A stretch of DNA of 26,944 bases from an uncultured Clostridia bacterium (lineage in GTDB: Bacteria; Bacillota; Clostridia; Christensenellales; UBA3700): assembly GCA_947176115.1 (NCBI GenBank), contig CAMWPK010000004.1, forward strand, positions 1 through 26,944, in the 5' to 3' direction. The notes under the pieces are model-generated. The model searched no databases. It was not told the DNA's origin and worked only from the letters and a program-made list of their open reading frames with translations. Shown piece by piece: positions 15,190 to 22,771 of this stretch (positions are counted from its first letter, which is position 1; every line of letters begins with the position of its first letter). A program made the translations under genes and the position numbers.

Positions 15190-16446
15190 ATGAAAAAAAT
15201 TCCCTTTGTGACAAAGAAGCAAATCGAGGAAATTACAAAGACCTACCCCACGCCGTTTCATATCTACGACGAAAAGGGCATAAGAGAAAATGCAAGACTT
15301 CTTAAGAAGGCTTTTGCCTGGAATAAAGGTTTTAAGGAATATTTCGCGGTAAAGGCCACGCCAAATCCGCATATTTTGAAGATACTTAAGGAAGAAGGCG
15401 CAGGAGCTGACTGCTCTTCTCTCACCGAACTTATGATGAGCGATAAAGTGGGCTTCAAAGGACACGAGATTATGTTTTCGTCCAACGTAACTCCTAAGGA
15501 AGATTTCCAACTCGCGTCTAAACTCGGCGCAATTATCAACTTCGACGATCTCACGCACATAGATTTCTACAAGGACTTGGCGCCTTTCCAAGAAACAATG
15601 TGTTGTAGATACAATCCAGGTGGCGACTTTACTCTCAACAATGAGATTATGGATACTCCTAAAGACGCCAAATACGGAATGACCAAAGAGCAAATTAAGA
15701 TTGCTTACGCTAAGCTCAAGGAATACGGCGTAAAACATTTTGGCATACACGCATTTTTGGCAAGCAACACCGTAGGTACCGGATATTACCCCACTCTTGC
15801 TAAGATACTCTTTGAACTTGCTGTCGAACTCAAAAAGGAAATCGGCGTACATATCGCATTTATCAATCTCTCAGGTGGCGTAGGCGTACAGTACCGCCCC
15901 GACAAGGAAGGCAACGACATACTTGCAATAGGCGAAGGCGTACGCAAAGCGTATGAAGAGGTACTCGTACCCAACGGTATGGACGACGTGGCTATATTCA
16001 CCGAACTTGGCAGATTTATGCTTGCCCCATACGGCGCGCTTATCGCAAAGGTAGTACACAAAAAGCATATATGGAAAGAGTACGTAGGTCTAGACGCTTG
16101 CGCGGCAAATCTAATGCGTCCGGCAATCTACGGCGCATACCACCATATCACCGTACTTGGCAAGGAAAACGACCCGCTTACCTATAAGTGCGACGTCACC
16201 GGCGGTCTTTGCGAAAACAACGACAAGTTTGCCGTAGACAGAATGTTGCCTCAAGTAGAAATCGGCGATTACGTCAATATTCACGACGCAGGCGCGCACG
16301 GCTTCTCTATGGGATATAACTACAACGGTAAGCTCCGCTCCGCCGAACTTCTCCTCAAAGAGGACGGCTCCGTTAAGCTCATAAGAAGAGCCGAAACTCC
16401 TGAGGATTACTTCGCGACTCTTGACTTTAGCGAATTTAAGAAATAA
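15190..16446 (+). CDS. lysA: Diaminopimelate decarboxylase
   Basis: This fold-III PLP enzyme is 418 residues long, the usual length. The PLP lysine is Lys55 in FAVKATPNP. The barrel continues with GADCSSLTELMMS, the HFGIHAFLASNTV segment and the phosphate loop NLSGGVGVQYRP, and the C-terminal part has LCENNDKFAVDRMLP (Cys341 region) and HDAGAHGFSMGYNYNG. It converts meso-diaminopimelate to lysine and CO2, the last step of lysine synthesis. In the common form of LysA the late motifs read more like CESGD and DAGAY; the CENND/GAHGFSMG version is one I recall from Clostridia. GGAG lies nine bases before the ATG. The gene has its own promoter and a strong terminator. Another meso-diamino-acid or arginine substrate is possible but less likely. 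Confidence 0.85.
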   Translation: MKKIPFVTKKQIEEITKTYPTPFHIYDEKGIRENARLLKKAFAWNKGFKEYFAVKATPNPHILKILKEEGAGADCSSLTELMMSDKVGFKGHEIMFSSNVTPKEDFQLASKLGAIINFDDLTHIDFYKDLAPFQETMCCRYNPGGDFTLNNEIMDTPKDAKYGMTKEQIKIAYAKLKEYGVKHFGIHAFLASNTVGTGYYPTLAKILFELAVELKKEIGVHIAFINLSGGVGVQYRPDKEGNDILAIGEGVRKAYEEVLVPNGMDDVAIFTELGRFMLAPYGALIAKVVHKKHIWKEYVGLDACAANLMRPAIYGAYHHITVLGKENDPLTYKCDVTGGLCENNDKFAVDRMLPQVEIGDYVNIHDAGAHGFSMGYNYNGKLRSAELLLKEDGSVKLIRRAETPEDYFATLDFSEFKK

Positions 16447-16456
16447 GTATAAGGTT

Positions 16457-16484
16457 GAGATTTCTCGACTACGCTTGAAATGAC
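16457..16484. repeat. Short dispersed-repeat-like sequence after lysA
   Basis: The stretch that begins GAGATTTCTCGAC and ends CTTGAAATGAC resembles a short repeat I recall as scattered through intergenic regions of many Firmicutes and Bacteroidota genomes. Only one copy is in the window, so repetition cannot be shown here. Confidence 0.4.
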
Positions 16485-16517
16485 AAAAGCCCCTATCGAT
16501 AAGATAAGGGCTTTTTT
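16485..16517. terminator. Terminator of lysA, probably bidirectional
   Basis: AAAAGCCC and GGGCTTTT, with TATC/GATA inside and one mismatch, form the stem around the loop GATAA. Six T follow on the plus strand (16512-16517). The A-rich left side also gives a TTTT tract on the minus strand after radC. Confidence 0.85.
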
Positions 16518-16567
16518 ACGGTAGAAAATTCTCCATGATTTTCGGTTATGGTCATAATGACATAAAT

Positions 16568-16727
16568 GTTTGGCGAGAAGAGAGTGGCGTGAGATTTTCA
16601 CAAGCGAGAACGGTTTACATACTAGGAAAACGAACGCAGGCGTACTGTATGTACGTCAAGAGAGTTTGACGAAGTATGGGAAGCGTTATTGCCGTGCAAA
16701 GCCACGACACCTCGCTTTTCGCCAAAC
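16568..16727. repeat. 160-bp element with terminal inverted repeats and internal hairpins
   Basis: GTTTGGCGAGAAG (16568-16580) and CTTTTCGCCAAAC (16715-16727) match as inverted repeats at 12 of 13 positions, and similarity extends a few bases inward. Inside are short hairpins: CGTAC/GTACG, GTCAA/TTGAC and CGTG/CACG. The right end ends at the last base of the radC stop codon. It could be a non-autonomous mobile element or a structured RNA; no gene is inside. Confidence 0.6.
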
Positions 16728-17509
16728 TACTTCTTATCAGAAAACTTTCTGACGTTCATGGAATACTTATCAGAAGCCTTTGCATTCTCCAGATATTTCT
16801 TGAACACTCCCGCGTAATTAGAAAGCATATCGTTTTCTCTAAAAGAATAATAGCCTTCCGTGGATATGATGATATGGTCGATAATACTAATACCCAAAAC
16901 TTCGGCGAATGGAACCAACCATCTTGTAAATTCGCAATCTTCATACGAAGGCGACGAAGAGCCCGACGGATGATTGTGCGCAATCATAATACAATTACCT
17001 TGAGAATCTGCGGTACGCATTATAAACTCGCGGGTATTGAGTTGACAGGAATCTATACTCCCCACGCCTACCTTGCAACTTGACAAAAGCATGCCCTTAG
17101 CGTTGAGCATCAGCATATACATGGCTTCTTCCTTTTCGTCTAGAAACAAATTCTGAAGATACTCTACTGCGTGGGCGATTGTGTCAAGCATCGGCTTTGG
17201 TCCAAACTTTTGAGAAGTATATATTTTCGCCATTTGCGGAAAGATGCTTAAGAACAACGCGGCGTTTTCAGTCATATTCTTGACTTCCATAAGCACTTTC
17301 GGCGAAGCGTCAAAAACGTTCTGAAGACTGCCGAACCTATTTATCAATTCATGAGCAATAGCATTGGTATCTTTCATTGGGATAAGCGGATATAGCCACA
17401 ACTCAAGAGCTTCATGTTCAGGCAAATGCAATATGCCTTGTTCCATGACTTTTTCTTTAACTCTTTGTCTGTGACCTTTATGCAAATTGACTTTCTTATC
17501 TTGTGACAT
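16727..17509 (-). CDS. radC: RadC-like JAB/MPN-domain protein
   Basis: The N-terminal part (about 20-100) contains helix-hairpin-helix-like segments, LINRFGSLQNVFDASPKVL and EVKNMTENAALFL. The MPN/JAB1 domain carries the metal motif HNHPSGSSSPSYED (about 178-191), with the downstream LGISIIDHIII strand. RadC proteins are common in bacteria, but the biochemical role is unsettled; the old DNA-repair claim is doubtful. At 260 residues it is longer than the usual 220-230, with an extra C-terminal tail after NDMLSNYAG ending in FSDKK. The stop codon abuts the inverted-repeat element at 16568-16727, so the tail may have been shaped by an insertion. It lies 44 bases after the protease gene, probably in the same operon. 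Confidence 0.85.
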   Translation of the reverse strand: MSQDKKVNLHKGHRQRVKEKVMEQGILHLPEHEALELWLYPLIPMKDTNAIAHELINRFGSLQNVFDASPKVLMEVKNMTENAALFLSIFPQMAKIYTSQKFGPKPMLDTIAHAVEYLQNLFLDEKEEAMYMLMLNAKGMLLSSCKVGVGSIDSCQLNTREFIMRTADSQGNCIMIAHNHPSGSSSPSYEDCEFTRWLVPFAEVLGISIIDHIIISTEGYYSFRENDMLSNYAGVFKKYLENAKASDKYSMNVRKFSDKK

Positions 17510-17553
17510 TCTCTTACGTACTTCTCTAAATGGCTAAATATTTAAGTCGCTAA

Positions 17554-18435
17554 TCAATTACCTGACGGCGCAGGCGTCGTCAAATAGTTGATTTTTACGC
17601 TCTTTATACTGTCTAAAAAGCTGATAATTTCGCTTGTAGGAAGCGCGCAACCTATGCCGTACGCGTCCTTTTTACTGCCATCAATTCTTCCGTAAATAAT
17701 TCCGCTTACTCTGCTATACACGTTGATAACAGGTCCACCGCTGTTGCCGTGATTTACGTTGCCGTCAAGAACTGTGGAAATGAAAGAATCTTCTATGATA
17801 TTCTCATTTTCGTCTTCTTTCCTAAATCGCACCGAAGGCATAGAAATCATTAATTCGGAGAACATTAACCCCAAATTTTCTGGATTGCCTATAGTATACA
17901 CTCTTTGACCGTAATACAATTCTTGCTCGGTTTCCAATACCAACGGTTGGAATTTTTGCGACAGAAAAGGAAGAATGCTATTCGTAGCGTTGATTTTAAG
18001 CACGGCAATATCTGCCGTAGAACACCAATCCACTAACGAAGCTGTATATTGAATATTATCGGCAAAAACAACGTAGTAATCGGCGTCCATACACGTAGTA
18101 TCCGTCTGGGAGGGAGTGTCGGTACCCGTTGAGTAATAGCGAACTACGCAGTGCCTATTGGTCAACACGTAGCCGTCCTCTGTGATAACAAAACCGCTAC
18201 TAGCGCTTGAAGCGACTACTTTGCCGTTCCTTTTGTAGTCAGTTATTATGCGTACGCAAGACGCGATTGAATTGTTGGCTACGATACTTGCCACGCTGGC
18301 GTCTTCTACGTGACCTATGTCAATGTAATATCTCGATGGGTCGGAATTGCCAAACAATCCGCTACAAGCCGTCAAAGACAATACCAAGACTATTGATAAT
18401 ATTAAAAGTATTGATACAAAACTACGCTTTTTCAT
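17554..18435 (-). CDS. Trypsin-like serine protease, predicted lipoprotein, no PDZ domain
   Basis: The signal peptide ends in the lipobox LTAC. The chymotrypsin-fold triad is visible: His in TNRHCV (about 93), Asp in ADIAVLKI (about 142) and Ser in HGNSGGPV (about 231). The order and surrounding sequence resemble HtrA/DegP proteases, but the protein ends soon after the protease domain, so it lacks a PDZ domain. It should be anchored to the outer face of the membrane. I chose the ATG at 18435 because the signal peptide then starts MKKR and the codon overlaps the upstream stop as TAATG; the ATG at 18453 adds six residues and has no clear ribosome site. It is the second gene of a three-gene operon. 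Confidence 0.85.
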   Translation of the reverse strand: MKKRSFVSILLILSIVLVLSLTACSGLFGNSDPSRYYIDIGHVEDASVASIVANNSIASCVRIITDYKRNGKVVASSASSGFVITEDGYVLTNRHCVVRYYSTGTDTPSQTDTTCMDADYYVVFADNIQYTASLVDWCSTADIAVLKINATNSILPFLSQKFQPLVLETEQELYYGQRVYTIGNPENLGLMFSELMISMPSVRFRKEDENENIIEDSFISTVLDGNVNHGNSGGPVINVYSRVSGIIYGRIDGSKKDAYGIGCALPTSEIISFLDSIKSVKINYLTTPAPSGN

Positions 18436-19280
18436 TATTTTGTCAAACTCCATTTTTCTATATGTACGGCTTCTTCGCCCACTGCCAAACTTCTAAGCGG
18501 TGAGAGCGTCTCTATCTCCAACATAATATCGTTGGTATAAGTTTCGATATTGCAATTATTGTCGCCGTATTCGCCCTCAGGAGAATTTATCTCTATACAA
18601 AACTTCATACCCTTGACTTCCACGCTAACCGGTCCGCAGGCAAAAGTACCAATCTTGAGAGGCTGAGCAATATTCTTTTGCTTTAATACTATAGCGTTGT
18701 TGAGAATTTCTAGCCTTTCGTCTTTAATATCCGTATAGCTCCAAAGCGAGAGATTTCTGTTGGGCAAAAGACCCGTATCCTCGCTACTCATTGGGATATA
18801 CGCTTTCGCTCCCTTATCCATTACGGAAAGCGCCCAAAGCGCAACGCGCGAAGTAGCGCAATCTCCTTTGTTGACAAATCTATGCTCCAATACGGCGTTG
18901 CCGTTGTCGTCCATAGTTATCTTTATACTCTTTTGCAAATTAGTGGTAATCTCAACGTCGCTGATAAATATAACGCTGTCGTTCTCTTCCACGACTTTGA
19001 CGGACGAATTGTCGGGATAGTAGGTGTCAAGATATTCAGGACACTTCCAAAGCCTATGACCGCCGTAGATGTGCCAAATGCCTTTGCCTTGAAGATGCGT
19101 ATCAAAAAACTCTCCGCCCTTATTGATAAGGTCTTTCTCGTCCTCGTAGAAGATATTTCCTCCGCCGTCATAGCCGTAGAAAATAACTCTGGGACCGACG
19201 TCAACGGTGATAAGCATGGTTTTACCACCCTTTGATAATTTTACGCATTTGCCGTAATTCTTATAATTCACAAATTGCAT
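18435..19280 (-). CDS. Galactose-mutarotase-like protein (possibly DUF4380)
   Basis: This 281-residue soluble protein is probably all-beta. Features that suggest the supersandwich fold of aldose epimerases are GPRVIFYGYDGGGNIFYED near the start, GGHRLWKCPE (about 73) and the C-terminal NIETYTNDIMLEIETLSPL. In this type of protein the His/Arg and late Glu line a sugar-binding site. I associate the pattern with DUF4380 proteins, for which no firm reaction is known to me. No signal peptide is seen, so it should be cytoplasmic. A GGGGGA site lies ten bases before the ATG. It leads an operon with the secreted protease and RadC; no sugar pathway genes are nearby. Confidence 0.6.
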   Translation of the reverse strand: MQFVNYKNYGKCVKLSKGGKTMLITVDVGPRVIFYGYDGGGNIFYEDEKDLINKGGEFFDTHLQGKGIWHIYGGHRLWKCPEYLDTYYPDNSSVKVVEENDSVIFISDVEITTNLQKSIKITMDDNGNAVLEHRFVNKGDCATSRVALWALSVMDKGAKAYIPMSSEDTGLLPNRNLSLWSYTDIKDERLEILNNAIVLKQKNIAQPLKIGTFACGPVSVEVKGMKFCIEINSPEGEYGDNNCNIETYTNDIMLEIETLSPLRSLAVGEEAVHIEKWSLTK

Positions 19281-19314
19281 TTAGCGCCTATCCCCCTACT
19301 TTATTAGCATACAC

Positions 19315-19343
19315 ATTTTAGCATAATATTTTTACAATTTCAA
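19315..19343 (-). promoter_or_regulatory. Promoter of the mutarotase-like/protease/radC operon
   Basis: On the minus strand TTGAAA (19343-19338) and TAAAAT (19320-19315) are 17 bases apart, with TGC just before the -10 box (extended -10). The start codon is 35 bases downstream. Confidence 0.7.
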
Positions 19344-19389
19344 TACTAATAAAAAGTTTTTACTTTATTATAATAAAAAATTTACAAAG

Positions 19390-19941
19390 TTAGAATACTT
19401 TTGTTAACTTGCCTACCTCGCTCAATCCCCTATACCCATGTTGACGGTGATACTCATAAATAATAATTGCTACGCTATTGGCAAGATTGAGCGAACGCGC
19501 TTCTGCGCGCATAGGAATACGTATGCAATCGGCGTAGTTTTCATGAAGAAGCTCTTCGTCAAGTCCTTTTGTTTCTCTGCCGAAGAATACCCAGCACTCC
19601 TCATTATACTTCACGTCGGTATGATTGTGATCCGACTTGGTGGAAGCAAAGAAAAATTGGTCTTTGCTATTTAGTTTGGTGTTTTTTACCGCCAAAGCAA
19701 CGTTGTCGCAAGTGTCCGCTTTGTCGCCGAAGTTCTTAGCCAAAAATGCTTGCATGCTTTCGTAGCGGTTGACGTCTGATATCTCCCAATAGTCAAGTCC
19801 GCTACGCTTGAGATACTTGTCCTCCCAACTAAATCCGCACGGCTCGATTATATGTAATTTCGCGCCCGTCACCGCGCATGTGCGAACAATGTTGCCTGTG
19901 TTGTTGGGGATTTCGGGATTTACTAGTACTATGTTTATCAT
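19390..19941 (-). CDS. trmL: tRNA (cytidine/uridine-34 2'-O)-methyltransferase TrmL
   Basis: This short SPOUT methyltransferase has the knot motifs in order: NPEIPNNTGNIVRTC (8-22), WVFFGRETKGLDEELL (about 117-132) and the SAM loop IPMRAEARSLNLANSVAII (about 142-160). Length and motif spacing match TrmL, which methylates the wobble ribose of tRNA-Leu isoacceptors with SAM. A C-terminal extension of about 20 residues follows the usual end. GGAAGG lies six bases before the ATG, which overlaps the upstream stop as TAATG. It is the last gene of the group that starts at spoVT; a nearby tRNA modification gene (dus) fits. Confidence 0.9.
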   Translation of the reverse strand: MINIVLVNPEIPNNTGNIVRTCAVTGAKLHIIEPCGFSWEDKYLKRSGLDYWEISDVNRYESMQAFLAKNFGDKADTCDNVALAVKNTKLNSKDQFFFASTKSDHNHTDVKYNEECWVFFGRETKGLDEELLHENYADCIRIPMRAEARSLNLANSVAIIIYEYHRQHGYRGLSEVGKLTKVF

Positions 19942-20408
19942 TACTTACCTTCCGTTAAATTTTTCTTCATTACTTCGTACTCTAATATTCTTCCGTTTTC
20001 TATCTCCAAAGTTTCGCTATGCGTAAACACATATCCTCTGTGAAGATAAAAATTCTTTGCAACAAGCGAAGTATCAAGGACAATTTCGTCATAATTTTGT
20101 GCAATCTTATGTTCAATAAAGTCCATAATTTGACTGCCAAATCCCTGTCCTATATGTGATTTCTCCACAAAAACTCTCATCAAATGATTTCCCTCAACAG
20201 TCGCAGTAGCCAAGATTTTGTTGCCTTTTGAAAGAACGTATACGATTCCTTTTGCTATATCCTCTTCGATTGCTTCTTGGCTGTGCAGTGCGGAAAAAAA
20301 GTCTATTTCATATTGATTATAGACGTCGGTATACTCAGCGCGTATCGTATCTTGCGTCAAATAAAAAATTTCTTGCGCATCTTGCATTTTGGCTTTTTGT
20401 ATTATCAC
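19941..20408 (-). CDS. GNAT-family N-acetyltransferase
   Basis: This 155-residue protein has the GNAT fold: MRVFVEKSHIGQGFGSQIMD contains the acetyl-CoA pyrophosphate loop (pattern Q/R-x-x-G-x-G/A), and the C-terminal LDTSLVAKNFYLHRGYVFT is the typical Y-x-x-x-G-F-like end. The substrate is unknown. The start is GTG with GAGG about nine bases upstream. It sits 15 bases after dusB and overlaps trmL by one base. The position suggests co-transcription, but there is no direct sign of a role in tRNA modification. Confidence 0.85.
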   Translation of the reverse strand: MIIQKAKMQDAQEIFYLTQDTIRAEYTDVYNQYEIDFFSALHSQEAIEEDIAKGIVYVLSKGNKILATATVEGNHLMRVFVEKSHIGQGFGSQIMDFIEHKIAQNYDEIVLDTSLVAKNFYLHRGYVFTHSETLEIENGRILEYEVMKKNLTEGK

Positions 20409-20423
20409 TTCTTTACCGCCTCA

Positions 20424-21344
20424 CTAAAAATATCTATCGATCACTCGCCTTATATCGTCAATCGTTTTGCTCGCGTACGCGTCAAGTTTGATTTGTCTTT
20501 GTCCTCTCATTCCGCGACAGTAATAAGCAAGATGTTTCTTGAAATTACACGCTACAAAATTGGGATGATGAAATTCCAACATAGTATTTAAGTGCGTCAA
20601 TATGTCTTGCTTTAGGCTGTAATTTTCAATATCTATGCCCTTAATGTCGCTGAATATCTTAGGATTGCCGAGCGCTCCTCTGGCAATCATCGCGCCGTCG
20701 CAACCCGTCGCCGTCATTGCCTCTTGATAACTTGTCTTATCGACGATATCGCCGTTGACGAATACGGGGATATTTACCGCTTTTTTTACCTTGGCTATTT
20801 CCTGCCAATCTGCTTTACCTGCGTACATCTGCTCGCGTGTACGGCCGTGAACGGTTATCGCGCTTGCGCCTGCGTCCTGCATTGCTTTGCCAAAGTCTAC
20901 GGCAATTATATTCTGCGCGTTGACGCCTAGACGGTATTTGACGGTAACAGGCTTGCCGACAACCTTCGCCGACCTAACTATCTCTTGCGCTAAAGGAATG
21001 TTCTCTAGCAATGCGCTACCCTCGCCGTTCTTAACAATCTTTGGCACGGGACATCCCATATTGATGTCTATTACGTCAAATTTCTCAAGCGCCTTATGCT
21101 CAACGGCTTTGGATATATAGTACGGCTCGCTACCGAAGATCTGTACGCACTTAATTTTTTCGCTATCGGTAGTGCGCAGTAAGTCCTCTGTCTTTTCGCT
21201 ACCGTATACCAAGCCCTTTGCGCTTACCATTTCGGTATAAGTCATATCAGCCCCGCGCATAGCGCTCACTTTTCGCGCGCCGACGTCGCTATATCCTGCT
21301 ATGGGAGCGAAAACCACGCCCTTAAAATCAATGCTTTGTGGCAA
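20424..21344 (-). CDS. dusB: tRNA-dihydrouridine synthase (Dus family)
   Basis: This FMN-dependent TIM barrel reduces uridines in the tRNA D-loop with NADPH. Visible motifs are the FMN-binding opening FKGVVFAPIAGYSD, the catalytic Cys in INMGCPVPKIVKNGEGSALL, VKYRLG, the HGRTREQMYAGKADW loop and the phosphate site VNGDI followed by MIARGALGNP. The start is TTG, preceded by GGGAGGA at eight bases, and it overlaps the end of mazG by 17 bases. That supports a coupled, weakly initiated gene. At 306 residues it is slightly shorter than most DusB proteins (about 320). The exact target uridine cannot be told from the sequence. Confidence 0.9.
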   Translation of the reverse strand: MPQSIDFKGVVFAPIAGYSDVGARKVSAMRGADMTYTEMVSAKGLVYGSEKTEDLLRTTDSEKIKCVQIFGSEPYYISKAVEHKALEKFDVIDINMGCPVPKIVKNGEGSALLENIPLAQEIVRSAKVVGKPVTVKYRLGVNAQNIIAVDFGKAMQDAGASAITVHGRTREQMYAGKADWQEIAKVKKAVNIPVFVNGDIVDKTSYQEAMTATGCDGAMIARGALGNPKIFSDIKGIDIENYSLKQDILTHLNTMLEFHHPNFVACNFKKHLAYYCRGMRGQRQIKLDAYASKTIDDIRRVIDRYF

Positions 21345-22707
21345 CTTTTGCTTCCTCCCAAAGTACGTTCAACTCGTCAAGGCTCTTGCTCTGCATATCG
21401 CCGTTACACTTATCCTCAACGTATTTGAATCTCTTGACGAATTTATCTATAGCCCTTGACAGCGCAACTTCAGGCTCGACCTTTTTCCACCTCAAAGCGT
21501 TGACTACCGCAAGAAGAATATCTCCGCCCTCGTCCTCAAGTTCGTCTGCCGTCTTGGCTTTGCAAAACTCCTCTATCTCCTCTTTTACCTTGCCGATTAC
21601 TTGCTCGAAATCGTCGAATTCAAATCCAACTTTGCCCGCAGACTTTTGTATTTTGTATGCTCGCATAAGCGCAGGCAACGCCTTGGCAATCTTATCTATC
21701 TTGTCGCTTGCAGACGAATAACGCTTTTCCTTGGCTTTTGCGTTATCCCAAGCCTTTAGCGCTTCTTCTGGGGTGTTGGCTACAACGTCGCCGAATATAT
21801 GCGTATGTCTGTCAATAAGTTTTCTGCATATACCGCTCAAGCAGTCTTCCAAGTTAAACTCCGCGCAATCCTCGGCTATCACGCAATGAAATATACTTTG
21901 CAAAAACAAATCTCCGCTCTCCTCGACAATATTGTCTATATCGTCGTTGTTGATAGCCTCTACGAGCTCGTAGGCTTCTTCTACAGCGTTTTGTCTTATG
22001 CTCTCGTGCGTCTGGGCTTTATCCCACTGACAGCCGTTTTCTCCGCGCAATACGCGCATAATCTGATATAAATCAAAAAAGTTAAATCTTTGCTTTTCTA
22101 CGAGATTCTTGGGCGGAACGAAAAGCGTCGTCGCATAGTCGTACTTATCTTGTCTGTCCAATTCGTAAATCGCAATTTCTTTGCCGTTGAAAAACGCGAT
22201 TTCTTCATCGCCCAAAATATTTTGCAGAATAAGTTTTACTTCGCCTGCAATGAATGAATTGTCTATATCCGTTACGCACATCGATAGTCGGGTATCGTAA
22301 TTAAAGCCCTTGATATTTGCAAGTTCGTAGGCGCTAATCACAACGCTTGCCATACTCGGCTTACCGCCGGCTATGCCAAAGGATGCAGACGGAAGTATCT
22401 CAACTTCAGTCTTTTCTCTTAGCAAAGCGACAGACCTGTCCTCGTATCCGCTACCGTTGACGCAGTATACTATATCTGTATTTTGCATTATGAGGTAGTT
22501 TGCTATTTCTTCGTCAAGCTCGTCAAAATTTTGGGATTTGTCATAGATAAAATCAAGGGATATACATTCTATGCCCTTGTCTTTGAAATATTCGTATGTA
22601 TCGGTGAGCGCAGTTTTGACAAAGACCTTGCTTGCTTTGTCAATAGCTTCAGCGCCCGCAATAGTGAGCTGTCCTTTAGCGCAACCCAACGCCACTACCG
22701 TTATCAT
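21328..22707 (-). CDS. mazG: MazG-type NTP pyrophosphohydrolase fused to a tetrapyrrole-methylase-like domain
   Basis: The N-terminal domain (1-200) is SAM-methylase-like (MITVVALGCAKGQLTI start, later VYCVNGSGYEDRSVALL). The C-terminal part has two MazG modules. The first has CQWDKAQTHESIRQ, EEAYELVEAI and EESGDLFLQ, the EExxE...ExxD metal-binding set. The second has VKEEIEEFCKA and DEGGDILLAVVNALRW. This is the architecture of B. subtilis YabN. It hydrolyses nucleoside triphosphates to monophosphates and pyrophosphate, removing abnormal or excess NTPs. AAGGAGAG precedes the ATG. It follows the flippase gene by 64 bases, as in the spoVT-yabM-yabN order of Bacillus. Confidence 0.93.
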   Translation of the reverse strand: MITVVALGCAKGQLTIAGAEAIDKASKVFVKTALTDTYEYFKDKGIECISLDFIYDKSQNFDELDEEIANYLIMQNTDIVYCVNGSGYEDRSVALLREKTEVEILPSASFGIAGGKPSMASVVISAYELANIKGFNYDTRLSMCVTDIDNSFIAGEVKLILQNILGDEEIAFFNGKEIAIYELDRQDKYDYATTLFVPPKNLVEKQRFNFFDLYQIMRVLRGENGCQWDKAQTHESIRQNAVEEAYELVEAINNDDIDNIVEESGDLFLQSIFHCVIAEDCAEFNLEDCLSGICRKLIDRHTHIFGDVVANTPEEALKAWDNAKAKEKRYSSASDKIDKIAKALPALMRAYKIQKSAGKVGFEFDDFEQVIGKVKEEIEEFCKAKTADELEDEGGDILLAVVNALRWKKVEPEVALSRAIDKFVKRFKYVEDKCNGDMQSKSLDELNVLWEEAKVATKH

Positions 22708-22771
22708 TTTGCTTACTCTCCTTGCTTAAAAGTCTATAATTAAGTACCGCAATCCCGCCGTCAACATTAAA

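Noticed and set aside
15091..15852. 253-codon minus-strand frame opposite lysA
   Set aside because: It lies antisense to a clear lysA, is rich in Cys, Phe and Tyr, and has no family resemblance.
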